Shown: positions 54,753 through 63,811 of the stretch, piece by piece
Layout: every line of letters begins with the position of its first letter
Position numbering within the stretch: the first letter of the stretch is position 1
DNA from: Maribacter sp. PR1
Lineage (GTDB): Bacteria; Bacteroidota; Bacteroidia; Flavobacteriales; Flavobacteriaceae
Length of the DNA stretch: 64,000 nt
Assembly (NCBI RefSeq): GCF_028464145.1
Contig: NZ_JAQPCG010000006.1
Coordinates: 186,001 to 250,000 of the forward strand
Direction: 5' to 3'
The notes under the pieces: generated by a model
What the model saw: only the letters and a program-made list of their open reading frames with translations
Told to the model about the DNA's origin: nothing
Databases searched by the model: none
Position numbers and translations under genes: made by a program

Positions 54753-54962
54753 TGAAGGTTTTATTACATTGTTTTCCTATTTTAAATCCCACCTTTAAGC
54801 TCTTAACTTTTATAAATAAATGTTTGCCCAAAGAGCAACACAATGGATAATAAGTCGTTATTTTACTTATTTATGACATTTACAAAGGAAGATAAAATCA
54901 TAAAAAGTAGTTATTTGAAATTAAATTAAGCCCAAATATTTACGCAATAAAGAAAAGAAATT

Positions 54963-56291
54963 ATGAATTTAACTGTGATAGGTACAGGATATGTTGGTTT
55001 GGTAAGTGGTACATGTTTTGCTGAAATGGGCAATAATGTAACCTGTATTGATGTAGATAAAAAGAAAATAGACGCCCTTAAAAATGGCACTATTCCAATT
55101 TATGAGCCTGGTCTTGAACCCATGGTCAAGCGTAATATTGAGAGTGACACATTGCACTTTAGTACAAAACTCTCGAAACACTTGGAAAACTGTGACATTG
55201 CATTCATTGCCGTGGGTACTCCAATGGGTGATGATGGTTCTGCAGATTTACAATATGTTTTGCAAGTTGCCAAAGAGATTGGAAAAAATATGGTGCAACC
55301 ACTCATCGTCGTTGATAAATCAACAGTTCCTGTCGGAACAGCCGATAAAGTAAAGGAAACTATACAAAAAGAATTAGATTTAAGAAATCTTGACATTGAA
55401 TTTCACGTGGTGTCAAACCCTGAATTCCTTAAGGAGGGAGATGCCATTAATGATTTTATGAAACCAGATAGAGTGGTTATTGGTTCGAATGATAATAAAT
55501 CGACCCAAAAAATGAGAACACTTTATAGTCCGTTTTTTAGAAGTAGTATGGATCGATTGATAACAATGGATGTTAGATCTGCTGAGATGACAAAGTATGT
55601 TGCCAATGCCATGCTAGCAACAAAGATTTCATTCATGAACGAAGTAGCCAATATTTGTGAGTTGGTAGGCGCTGATGTAAATAAAGTACGAATAGGAATT
55701 GGCTCAGATAGTAGAATAGGCTATAGTTTTATTTACCCCGGTAGTGGTTACGGGGGGTCATGTTTTCCCAAAGATGTAAAAGCCTTAAAAAAAACAGCCC
55801 AAGATCATGGTTATAAAGCTGACTTAATTACCGCGGTGGAAGATGTAAATGATAAGCAGAAAATGGTTATTGCGAAAAAGGTAGTTAATAGATTTGGTAA
55901 TGATTTAAAAGGGAAAAAAATTGCCATTTGGGGCCTCGCATTTAAACCACAAACGGATGATATGAGAGAGGCCCCTGCGATTTATATCATAAAGGATTTA
56001 GTAAAACGCGGAGCAGAAATTCAGGCATATGATCCAAAGGCTATGCAAGAAGCACAGCACTTTTATCTTAAGGATGTACCTAATATCACTTATTTTAATT
56101 CCAAATATGAAACCCTCAATGGAGCTGACGCTATGATTCTCCTTACAGAATGGAAGGAGTTTAGGTCTCCAGATTTTGGAGAACTTAAAAAACAGTTAAA
56201 TTATCCCATTATCTTTGACGGAAGGAACCAATATAATGACCAAATGATGGAAGATTTAGGATTTGAATATTTCCAAATAGGGAAAAAATAA
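54963..56291 (+). CDS. ugd: UDP-glucose 6-dehydrogenase
   Basis: NAD-dependent enzyme that oxidises UDP-glucose to UDP-glucuronate, 442 residues. The N-terminal Rossmann motif is LTVIGTGYVGLVSGTCFAE, followed by IYEPGLEPMV and SNPEFLKEGDAI. The catalytic cysteine is in GSGYGGSCFPKD (about 258-269). A C-terminal NAD-dependent domain has IAIWGLAFKPQTDDMREAP. A 210-nt gap (54753-54962) precedes it, with no perfect promoter visible. With the epimerase it supplies uronic acids. Confidence 0.96.
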   Translation: MNLTVIGTGYVGLVSGTCFAEMGNNVTCIDVDKKKIDALKNGTIPIYEPGLEPMVKRNIESDTLHFSTKLSKHLENCDIAFIAVGTPMGDDGSADLQYVLQVAKEIGKNMVQPLIVVDKSTVPVGTADKVKETIQKELDLRNLDIEFHVVSNPEFLKEGDAINDFMKPDRVVIGSNDNKSTQKMRTLYSPFFRSSMDRLITMDVRSAEMTKYVANAMLATKISFMNEVANICELVGADVNKVRIGIGSDSRIGYSFIYPGSGYGGSCFPKDVKALKKTAQDHGYKADLITAVEDVNDKQKMVIAKKVVNRFGNDLKGKKIAIWGLAFKPQTDDMREAPAIYIIKDLVKRGAEIQAYDPKAMQEAQHFYLKDVPNITYFNSKYETLNGADAMILLTEWKEFRSPDFGELKKQLNYPIIFDGRNQYNDQMMEDLGFEYFQIGKK

Positions 56292-56312
56292 AAATCTTAA
56301 AAGTATGTGTAA

Positions 56313-56329
56313 GTCAAATTGCATTTGAC
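56313..56329. terminator. Short hairpin after ugd
   Basis: Perfect 7-bp inverted repeat GTCAAAT / ATTTGAC with a TGC loop, 22 nt past the ugd stop. No T-run follows, so its role as terminator is weakly supported. Confidence 0.35.
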
Positions 56330-56447
56330 CATTCTCGATTTAATGATTTAAGCCTAATGATATTCAATAAATCTGTGTCTATTTAAAGAGATGGATTTAT
56401 AATTTAACCATCATAGTTCGTGATTCAACTGAAAAATAAAAAGTTTA

Positions 56448-56466
56448 AAATAAGCTGACCTTATTT
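56448..56466 (-). terminator. AT-rich hairpin at the end of the ketosynthase gene
   Basis: Minus-strand stem AAATAAG / CTTATTT (7 bp) with a 5-nt loop, overlapping the last bases of the ketosynthase stop and followed by a T-rich run. It may terminate the right-hand cluster. Confidence 0.4.
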
Positions 56467-57544
56467 AATCATCATAATCAACCATTTCACAAAACTCTAA
56501 ATTACCCATTTCCAAAAGTAGGGAAGACCAACTAAGACCAGCTCCAAAACCTGCCAAACATATTTTTAAAGAATCTTCTTTAAGTTTTTCTCCAAGGTTA
56601 AACGTTATATTGGTAGGTGTTGAAACACTGTTAGCATTACCAAAATTTTCAACCACGTTATGGGGCATTTTTTCGTATGGAACCTCCATTTTATCAGCTA
56701 ATTTCTTAAGCATAAACTTGTTAGGCTGATGAAACATAAAATAGTCAACATCATTTTTGGTGCAATTAGCTCTTTCCAATAGCTTGTCGATCATAGGAGG
56801 CACTTCCTTTTGTACAAAATTAAATACATCATCACCTTTCATTACCAAATGGTCCAATGATCTTGCATTTCCTTTACTATCAGTTTTCAATTCCCTCGTT
56901 TCCGGACTGGATGGCATTTTAAAACCTCCCGCCGGAATTATCAATGCTTCTGCTCCAGTACCATCGGTATTAATAGAGCCATATATTAATGTATCCGAAA
57001 TAGAAGAGCTATCATTTTCGACAATGGTAATAGAAGCGGCATCACCGGTCAAAGGGCGACTACCTCTATCTTTTTCAGATACTTTACGGCTAAAAATATC
57101 CGCATTTAAAACTACAACCTTTTTTATTTCCTCTTGTTCCAGTAGCATAAATGCTTGAATAATTCCAATAGGATATCCAGAACAGGCCTGGCTGGTATCA
57201 AGACATACCATATCGGTTTTTAAGCCTAATCTACCTTGAATAATATGGCTGGTAGAAGGTATAAAGACATCTGGTGACTGGGACACTAAAACTATAGCAT
57301 CTATATCCTCCTTTTTAAGTAGGTTATTATCGAATAGATGGTTTAAACCATGAACGCATAAATCTGAAATAGTGGTACCCGCTTTGACAACCCTTCTTTT
57401 GTTGTAACCCATGATCAGTTTAAGTTTCATAGATTGACTTCTAGAAAAGGCATAGTTCTCTATTTCATCTTCAAATTTAACCTCGTTTTTTGGTAGAACG
57501 GTTAGAATTCCTGTTATCTTTTTATTTTTAAATTTTAAATTCAT
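56465..57544 (-). CDS. 3-oxoacyl-ACP synthase III (FabH-like ketosynthase)
   Basis: Thiolase-fold enzyme of 359 residues with the KASIII triad: cysteine in DTSQACSGYPIG (about 120-131), histidine in MFHQPNKFML (about 265) and asparagine in ENFGNANSVSTP. KASIII enzymes condense an acyl-CoA starter with malonyl-ACP, but related ones also make or transfer esters. It is the last gene of the minus-strand cluster, 68 nt after the LuxE-LuxC fusion. It is unlikely to be the housekeeping fabH, because it lies far from other fab genes and next to specialised acyl genes. Its starter unit is unknown. Confidence 0.88.
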   Translation of the reverse strand: MNLKFKNKKITGILTVLPKNEVKFEDEIENYAFSRSQSMKLKLIMGYNKRRVVKAGTTISDLCVHGLNHLFDNNLLKKEDIDAIVLVSQSPDVFIPSTSHIIQGRLGLKTDMVCLDTSQACSGYPIGIIQAFMLLEQEEIKKVVVLNADIFSRKVSEKDRGSRPLTGDAASITIVENDSSSISDTLIYGSINTDGTGAEALIIPAGGFKMPSSPETRELKTDSKGNARSLDHLVMKGDDVFNFVQKEVPPMIDKLLERANCTKNDVDYFMFHQPNKFMLKKLADKMEVPYEKMPHNVVENFGNANSVSTPTNITFNLGEKLKEDSLKICLAGFGAGLSWSSLLLEMGNLEFCEMVDYDD

Positions 57545-57612
57545 TTTGTTCTATTTTAAATTAAACACTGATTAACTCTGAAAAAGTAAATTTTAATTGG
57601 ATTTATAAAACA

Positions 57613-60096
57613 CTATATAAGTGGCCCGCCAAAAGTACTCCATCTTACCATTCTTTCCATTAGAAAAATTCCGTCCCATGGAGATTCAAAATTCAGCATT
57701 CTACCCATTTCAGGACAACGCATCACCCCTTTTTCCACAGCTTCCTCTGCAAATTTCAAAGCTTTTTCGCCACTAGAAGCAAGGCCAATCGTTTGCATAT
57801 TGTCATCAATATATTGTAAAGTTTCATTGATATGATCAACAGGATGTACCATTATAACCCTGGAATATACAGGTGCGGCCAAATTTGAGTCTTCAGAATA
57901 CACCACTGTCCAGGTAGTATCGTCACTTGCCCAAACCTCTCCTTTAAAATCATATAGTCCCCTAATAGAGTGAATAGCGGATATTTGTTCTACCGAGGTC
58001 TCCCCCTTAGGTATCTGAACAGAAGCTTTTACCATGCCTTCTGCCAAGAATTGGCAAAATTCCTTTGGTGAAACCTCTCCTCCTCTTTCAATATATAGAT
58101 TATGCGGGGAAGCACAACCCGTTTGATCAAAAACACTGGAATCAACGGCTACCTTTCTAGCAAGTTTCTTTGCTTTTCTTTCAGTACCAAGAACTTCTTT
58201 GGATATGGCAGAAAAGGATATCTTAGGTCCAAAAATAATATCTTCCGTATCATACATTGCCGGATAATTAGCTACGGTTTCTACAGCTTCACGTCCACCC
58301 CATGCTATTCTTACATTGGCAGATTTGGACATAAGCTCACCAAGGTCTCTATCCTTACTGGAAAAATATACAACGGCAATGGTTTGTAATAAATCTTCTC
58401 CATCAATTTTGTATCCTCCAGGGGTGGTATAACTTACCCCTTCAAACGTTCGTAATAGATTGGCAAAAACACCTCCGTCCTTAGAAGATATTTTTAATAG
58501 GTTCACATTCTTTGTGAGTATGGCCTGTAATAGAGCAAACATACCTAACACCTGAACATTACCAGCTAACCAATGGCATACCAAACCTTTTTGATTTGCT
58601 TTTAAAAATTGTTTTCTAGATTCATTTAAGGGTAAAAAACCATCGATATACTGGCGATTATTTCTAAGGCCAATTGTGGAAATTCTATTCAGGTGAATCG
58701 GCTTGGCCCAATTGGCAAGAAAAGCTAAGCCCTTTTCCTTCATGGATTCTAAATCTCCCTCTGCCTTCAGCCAAACTTTTGACGCTTCACCAATTAGCCC
58801 TATCAAAGCATCTATTGGTTGGTCCTTTAACCATTGCTTTTTTGCATTAAGTTTAGTGATAAGTTCTGTTAACTGAGCCTCTGCTGCCAATGTTTGGTCC
58901 AACTTTTCTCCCTTCCAGAAATGGAGCTCTAAATTCGATTTTTCCGATATATCTAGTGTCAAATCATCATTTGAAAATTTAAGCTTACTACCTAATATAT
59001 CACCACAACCTCTAATTTCAGCCTTTTTTAATCTTCCTAAAATTTTAAACCTGGTCCCATTTCTTCCATACGGACAGGGTTCGGGGTTTACAATTCCCAT
59101 ATCATCCGTTAGCACCACGTTTCCAGGGTAAGAGTGGGGAATAGGAGACAAAAATTCTAAAACACCTTCTTCACCATCTTGGACCTGCTCCCGAGTTGCT
59201 GGGTTTCTTACAATAATTTCAGAATAAATTGGTGTGTGTTTCCACCCACATTCACAATCGGGATAATTCAATCCCATTTGTTCCGTAAAGCCATAAATAT
59301 CTATTACGTGTTCCTCTTCTACAGAGAACAATTGTGACATGGCTGCATTGAATTGCGGTTTACTGATTTTTTCGTTTTCTAATTTTTTCCATCCACCGAT
59401 ATGAATGATTTTAGATCCCTTAGGCAGCTCAAACTTTACACCTTTGTCCAATAATGGTTTTACAACCTGTGCATATAGCATATAGGTAAAACCGAAAACG
59501 ACCATAGGCACATTCTTATCCATGGAACTTATGAATTCCTTGGTCTTTTCAATATTGAAAGAAACGTTATCACCCGCTTCTATATCCAGAGCATAATTTA
59601 CTTCGCTCGCAAAATTAAGGTAGCCCCCAATAGCTGCATATCTTGCGCCTAAAAACCTTATATTTTCAGGATTTGGGGTTACGTCAACTATAATAAACGG
59701 TTTTCTTTCAGCTCCAATAAAATCCTTTACCACCTTCACCATAACCTTAGCCTGGCGTTTGGCAGTTATTTTATCCAGGACCACGGTACTAGGAATCCCT
59801 GATGTTGCCGAAGACTGTAGCGATAACTTAACCTCATTGTCAGGAACGGATTTTAAATCCTTGCCCAAGTCTTTAAAAACACTTACCGCAATTGGTGGAA
59901 TCTGTTCTAGATTTCCATTAAAATCATGCGGATTAAAGTCTTTATTTTTACAAAAATTTCTGTACTGTTCATTATTGTCATAATGAAACTTTATTTCTTC
60001 AAATAAAGCTTCAGAAAAAAGCTGTTCTTTTTGTTCAGAGCCTATTTCATATGGGTTGTTACCAATTAGGCTATCGGTCATCGTACTATTTTTCAT
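57613..60096 (-). CDS. LuxE-LuxC fusion: acyl-protein synthetase plus acyl-CoA/ACP reductase
   Basis: Two-domain protein of 827 residues. The first (about 1-370) matches LuxE acyl-protein synthetases: DIYGFTEQMGLNYPDCECGW, HSYPGNVVLTDDMG and YGRNGTRFKILGR, with a cysteine in EIRGCGDIL near the expected acylation site. The second (about 370-827) matches LuxC reductases: HWLAGNVQVLGMFALLQAIL, WGGREAVETV, catalytic-type cysteine in FDQTGCASPHNLY and SSGEKALKFAEEAV. In lux systems these are separate subunits that activate a fatty acid and reduce it to aldehyde. The frame opens at TTG 60102; the ATG at 60096 overlaps the upstream stop as ATGA. Confidence 0.88.
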   Translation of the reverse strand: MKNSTMTDSLIGNNPYEIGSEQKEQLFSEALFEEIKFHYDNNEQYRNFCKNKDFNPHDFNGNLEQIPPIAVSVFKDLGKDLKSVPDNEVKLSLQSSATSGIPSTVVLDKITAKRQAKVMVKVVKDFIGAERKPFIIVDVTPNPENIRFLGARYAAIGGYLNFASEVNYALDIEAGDNVSFNIEKTKEFISSMDKNVPMVVFGFTYMLYAQVVKPLLDKGVKFELPKGSKIIHIGGWKKLENEKISKPQFNAAMSQLFSVEEEHVIDIYGFTEQMGLNYPDCECGWKHTPIYSEIIVRNPATREQVQDGEEGVLEFLSPIPHSYPGNVVLTDDMGIVNPEPCPYGRNGTRFKILGRLKKAEIRGCGDILGSKLKFSNDDLTLDISEKSNLELHFWKGEKLDQTLAAEAQLTELITKLNAKKQWLKDQPIDALIGLIGEASKVWLKAEGDLESMKEKGLAFLANWAKPIHLNRISTIGLRNNRQYIDGFLPLNESRKQFLKANQKGLVCHWLAGNVQVLGMFALLQAILTKNVNLLKISSKDGGVFANLLRTFEGVSYTTPGGYKIDGEDLLQTIAVVYFSSKDRDLGELMSKSANVRIAWGGREAVETVANYPAMYDTEDIIFGPKISFSAISKEVLGTERKAKKLARKVAVDSSVFDQTGCASPHNLYIERGGEVSPKEFCQFLAEGMVKASVQIPKGETSVEQISAIHSIRGLYDFKGEVWASDDTTWTVVYSEDSNLAAPVYSRVIMVHPVDHINETLQYIDDNMQTIGLASSGEKALKFAEEAVEKGVMRCPEMGRMLNFESPWDGIFLMERMVRWSTFGGPLI

Positions 60097-61229
60097 GAGC
60101 AAGCTTCTTTAAAAATTTCAAGTAAAAATCCCTTGTCCATAGGTACTGGGTTTCCTTGTCCGCCTTTATCATCTAATGCTTGAATAAAAAAGTCATTATC
60201 CGAAAGGATATGCTGTTCATTTTCCTTGACTATTTTTCTTTCCTTGGTCAGGTCAACACCTGCTATAAAATCTTCTACGAAAGTCAATAAATCTTCACCA
60301 TTGTTAAATCCTGAATGTTTTGCCAACTGACCAAATCTTTCTTTTGAAGCTTGGTCGTTATTATTTTTTCTGATTACTGCAGGTAAAAAAATTGCGATTG
60401 CAGCTGAATGTGATAATCCATATGCAGACATTTGATGTGCCAATGCGTGTGTGGCCCCCACGATACAGTGATTTTGTACTAAGCCAGCAAACAAAGATGC
60501 CAATTGTAATTTATTGATATTTTCAGGGGAAGTGCCTTCACTGATTACTTGGTGGAATTGCGATATTATTTGAATGGCCTTTTCCGCATAACTATCCACC
60601 AACATATTATCAATATTGGACATATACCCTTCTATGGCATGGCTTAATGCATCTACCATTGAAGCCAATAACATGTTCTTTGGCGCATTTACTATAAGGC
60701 TTGCGTCCAAAACAATTATTTCCGGAATGAATTGATGGCTTACCACAAATTCCTTTGTCCTATGACTATCATTGTACATTACGGAAGCTGAGGAAATTTC
60801 AGCTCCACTACCAATCGTCGTAGGTATTGCCACGAATGTCGTTTTCCAATTTAACATTGAAAAACTTGTCTCGTTAATATTGAAAAATGGAAATTCGTAA
60901 TAGGTCCTAACCATTTTAGCACCATCAATAACACTACCTCCACCTACAGCGATAATCAAATCAGGATTAAACTCCTCAATTTTTTTTATTGTTGCATGAA
61001 GTGTTTTCAATGTTGGTTCGCCTATCCAGGTCTTTTTAACAAAAGAAATTTCAAAAGCCGATAAGGCATTTGAAATTTTATCCTTGTAGTCCTCATCTAA
61101 ACCAGAACCATAAATTACAGATACCCTAGAAGTAGCATAGGTTTTAAGACCCATAATAGCGTTATCCCCAAATAGTATGGTTGGTTGTTTTAATAAGAAC
61201 TTTGAATACATTCCTTGTGGTTCCCACAT
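60093..61229 (-). CDS. Iron-containing alcohol dehydrogenase
   Basis: Group III, metal-dependent alcohol dehydrogenase of 378 residues. The NAD-binding GGGSVIDGAKMV (about 97-108) and PTTIGSGAEISSASV are followed by metal ligands in VDALSHAIEGYMS, HALAHQMSAYGLSHSAA and a preceding aspartate in VLDASLI. It interconverts aldehydes and alcohols, fitting the reductase encoded directly downstream (4-nt overlap). It starts 3 nt after the AMP-ligase gene. The substrate chain length is unknown, and reversal (oxidation) cannot be excluded. Confidence 0.9.
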   Translation of the reverse strand: MWEPQGMYSKFLLKQPTILFGDNAIMGLKTYATSRVSVIYGSGLDEDYKDKISNALSAFEISFVKKTWIGEPTLKTLHATIKKIEEFNPDLIIAVGGGSVIDGAKMVRTYYEFPFFNINETSFSMLNWKTTFVAIPTTIGSGAEISSASVMYNDSHRTKEFVVSHQFIPEIIVLDASLIVNAPKNMLLASMVDALSHAIEGYMSNIDNMLVDSYAEKAIQIISQFHQVISEGTSPENINKLQLASLFAGLVQNHCIVGATHALAHQMSAYGLSHSAAIAIFLPAVIRKNNNDQASKERFGQLAKHSGFNNGEDLLTFVEDFIAGVDLTKERKIVKENEQHILSDNDFFIQALDDKGGQGNPVPMDKGFLLEIFKEACS

Positions 61230-61232
61230 ATG

Positions 61233-62693
61233 CTATAATAATTTTTGTCTTTGTATTTTACCTGATTTTGTCTTGGGAATTTCATCTATCCATTCAAAAA
61301 AAACAGGCACCTTATACGATTCAAGATTTGATTTTAAAAACCTCTTGATATCGTTGAAATTATGATGGGCGTCCGTTTTGACAATAAACAGCTTAACCAC
61401 TTCACCTAAAACACCCTCTGGGTCTTCAACACCTATACAGGCCGTTTCTAAGGAAGCATCAAATTCAGTGATTTTGGATTCAACTTCAATTGGCGATAAC
61501 TTCTTACCGCCCACATTTATAATTTCTTTGTATCGTCCCTTGAGAGAGATATAACCATTAGCATCTATACTACCAATATCTCCTGTTCTGAAATAATCGC
61601 CATGGAAAAAATCATCTTTTGACATGTTTAGATATCCATCAAAAACATGATCCCCTTTTACACAGATTTCTCCTTCATTGCCTAAATTTGTGGTTTTACC
61701 TAACTGGTCCAATATTGCTATCTCTACATTGGGACTTGCCTTTCCTACTGTATCCAAATAAATTGAATCTGTCGAGAACTCCATAAAAGCCGATCTAGAG
61801 GCTTCGGTAAGTCCGTAATGCATACATATCCTTGTATTCGGAAAAAGCGCTTTTATATGCTTCTTATCCTTTGGGGACATATAGGCACTACCCAATTCAA
61901 TATAATTTAACTGTTCTGAAAAATCCGATAACCTATTCCCACTCATCTTTTGAATATATTCCCAACTTGCAGGTACCATTCCAAAACCGGTGATTTTATG
62001 TTCTTCAAAACTTCTGAACATTCTTTTCATATTTACGATACTACCCAATAAAACCAAAGTTCCCCCTGCCGACAAAACACATTTAATACGACCAAGACCA
62101 AAAGAGTGGCTTATGGGCAAGGCCAAAAGTTCAATATCACTGTTCGTATTACGAACAAAAGTATTTATATTTTCTGCACTTGCCGCTATATTGCCATGGG
62201 TTAATAAAACTCCTTTTGGATTTCCCGTGGTACCTGTTGTAAATAGAACGTCAGCGTGTTGCTTAACTTTAGGGTAATCAATATCGACCGGTATATTGGT
62301 TGACTCAATATTTTTAAAAATATCAAAATCATAACACCTGTTGTCATTTTTTAAAGCAAGCCCAACAATTAGTTTTGGTTTGGTCTGATCAACTACGTGA
62401 TCAAGTTTGTCAACTTGTATTTGTTCATCCAAAGGAGCTACTTTTGCCCCAATAAGATGGAGTGCAAAATATGAATAAATAAAATTGACATTTTTGTTGG
62501 CTGCCAATAAAACAACATCATCCTTTTCTATGAAAAAATCCTTTTCAAGTTTTGCTTTTACAGACCAAATATTGTCAACAAGCTCTTTATAGGTAATAGA
62601 AACTTTCTTATCTACAAGTGCTGTTTTTTCCGGGGTTCTTCTTGCCCATTCAAATATTTTTTCCTCTATTGAAACAAAAGGCATAGCCAACAT
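61233..62693 (-). CDS. AMP-dependent acyl ligase (acyl-ACP/CoA synthetase)
   Basis: ANL-superfamily adenylating enzyme of 486 residues. The P-loop is FTTGTTGNPKGVLLTHGN (about 152-169), followed by the hinge/aromatic motif MHYGLTEAS, YFRTGDIG with the ribose-binding aspartate, GRYKEIINVGGKK and the C-terminal catalytic lysine in KTKSGKIQ. It activates a carboxylic acid and probably loads it onto the ACP encoded 3 nt upstream. The start is the ATG at 62693; the ATG at 62684 is also possible. The acid is unknown. Confidence 0.88.
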   Translation of the reverse strand: MLAMPFVSIEEKIFEWARRTPEKTALVDKKVSITYKELVDNIWSVKAKLEKDFFIEKDDVVLLAANKNVNFIYSYFALHLIGAKVAPLDEQIQVDKLDHVVDQTKPKLIVGLALKNDNRCYDFDIFKNIESTNIPVDIDYPKVKQHADVLFTTGTTGNPKGVLLTHGNIAASAENINTFVRNTNSDIELLALPISHSFGLGRIKCVLSAGGTLVLLGSIVNMKRMFRSFEEHKITGFGMVPASWEYIQKMSGNRLSDFSEQLNYIELGSAYMSPKDKKHIKALFPNTRICMHYGLTEASRSAFMEFSTDSIYLDTVGKASPNVEIAILDQLGKTTNLGNEGEICVKGDHVFDGYLNMSKDDFFHGDYFRTGDIGSIDANGYISLKGRYKEIINVGGKKLSPIEVESKITEFDASLETACIGVEDPEGVLGEVVKLFIVKTDAHHNFNDIKRFLKSNLESYKVPVFFEWIDEIPKTKSGKIQRQKLL

Positions 62694-62696
62694 TTA

Positions 62697-62930
62697 TTAA
62701 GAAATGCGTTCTTCCACAGCTTCTATCATATCACCTACATCCTCTAAATCCATTATTACCTCAGGATCAAACTTAATATCAAATTCTTTTTCAAGTGCCG
62801 AGATAATAATTACTTGCCCCATAGAGTCCCATTTAGGAAAGTCACCTATTGCCGTATCCTCTTCTATTTTAGAAACTTCAACTTCTATAGCTTCTGCTAT
62901 TATATTTTTCACCTTTTCTTCTGTATTCAT
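62697..62930 (-). CDS. Acyl carrier protein
   Basis: A 77-residue ACP-like protein with the phosphopantetheine serine S36 in FPKWDSMGQVIIISALEK. Helix I is MNTEEKVKNIIAEAIEVE. It differs from the housekeeping AcpP by the KWDSMG motif and so belongs to specialised carrier proteins. It precedes the AMP-ligase by 3 nt, which strongly suggests that the two form a loading pair. The 197-nt gap before it (62931-63127) has no promoter match that I can see. Confidence 0.92.
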   Translation of the reverse strand: MNTEEKVKNIIAEAIEVEVSKIEEDTAIGDFPKWDSMGQVIIISALEKEFDIKFDPEVIMDLEDVGDMIEAVEERIS

Positions 62931-63127
62931 CTTAAATAATTGTAATTGTTTGATTGTCTTTTGATTTTCACCTTTTCTCTTCTTAAAAACTTAAAACAAT
63001 TCATTTTAGTGTGCAAAAGAAAACATTTTCATTTTTAAATCATCATAATTTTGATAAAACCCACAAAGCATCGATGAGGATCAATCTTTTCAAGATTTAA
63101 AGCTTTATTTTTCTATATTTTATACCC

Positions 63128-63811
63128 CTAGGAAATATGAAATCCCGCGTAAAATCTATCATTTTTTTTCAAAGAACTATAGTTCGAATCATTGAAACCT
63201 GCCATTTTCATTAGTTCGTTCACCTTGTCTATATCATAAGCTACCCTATGTAAAGATATTTCACCTTGATCATAAATGGCAAATGCCGATTTTGGGTTTT
63301 TATCTCGAGGTTGGCCAACTGAACCTGGGTTACAGTAAACCTTTTCTTTATATATTTCTAATTTTTGGATATGCGTATGACCAGAGATAAAAGTTTTACC
63401 TTCTATTGTTGAAAAATATTCTTGTGATGGGTTAAAGAGGTACTCATCGATGGGGTCTGACCATCCGCCATGTACCATATGAAGATCATTTAATACAAAT
63501 TGAAGCTGATTTGAACCTAGCCATTTTAAATTTTCTTTTGTGATTACCCGTCGTTGATATTCTAAACATTTGTTCACATGTTCTGACCTTGTACAAAATC
63601 CTCCACTGACCATATACCAATCATGATTGCCCATTAATGTTGGTATATTTCTTTCAATCAAGGCATTACAACATTCGTTTACTTGAGAGTAATATCCCAC
63701 AACGTCACCCAAACAATAAACTTTAGAGATATTTAATTGATCTAAATGTGCCAAAACCATCTTTAGAGCTTCATAGTTTCCATGTATATCCGATATTATA
63801 CCTATTTTCAT
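63128..63811 (-). CDS. Calcineurin-like metallophosphoesterase
   Basis: Metal-dependent phosphoesterase of 227 residues with all the motifs of the fold: SDIHGNYEAL, GDVVGYYSQV, LMGNHDWYM and ISGHTHIQKLE. It belongs to the YfcE/PrpE-like branch, whose members cleave phosphodiesters or phosphomonoesters. Its ATG overlaps the stop of the ATP-grasp gene (ATGA), so the two are coupled. It lies 197 nt upstream of the ACP gene on the same strand and probably joins the cluster, though its part there is unknown. Confidence 0.88.
   Translation of the reverse strand: MKIGIISDIHGNYEALKMVLAHLDQLNISKVYCLGDVVGYYSQVNECCNALIERNIPTLMGNHDWYMVSGGFCTRSEHVNKCLEYQRRVITKENLKWLGSNQLQFVLNDLHMVHGGWSDPIDEYLFNPSQEYFSTIEGKTFISGHTHIQKLEIYKEKVYCNPGSVGQPRDKNPKSAFAIYDQGEISLHRVAYDIDKVNELMKMAGFNDSNYSSLKKNDRFYAGFHIS

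Noticed and set aside
57613-62930. Bioluminescence (lux) operon
   Set aside because: LuxE and LuxC homologues are present, but no luciferase LuxA/LuxB, LuxD or LuxG is seen; the ACP, ligase and ketosynthase point to another use.
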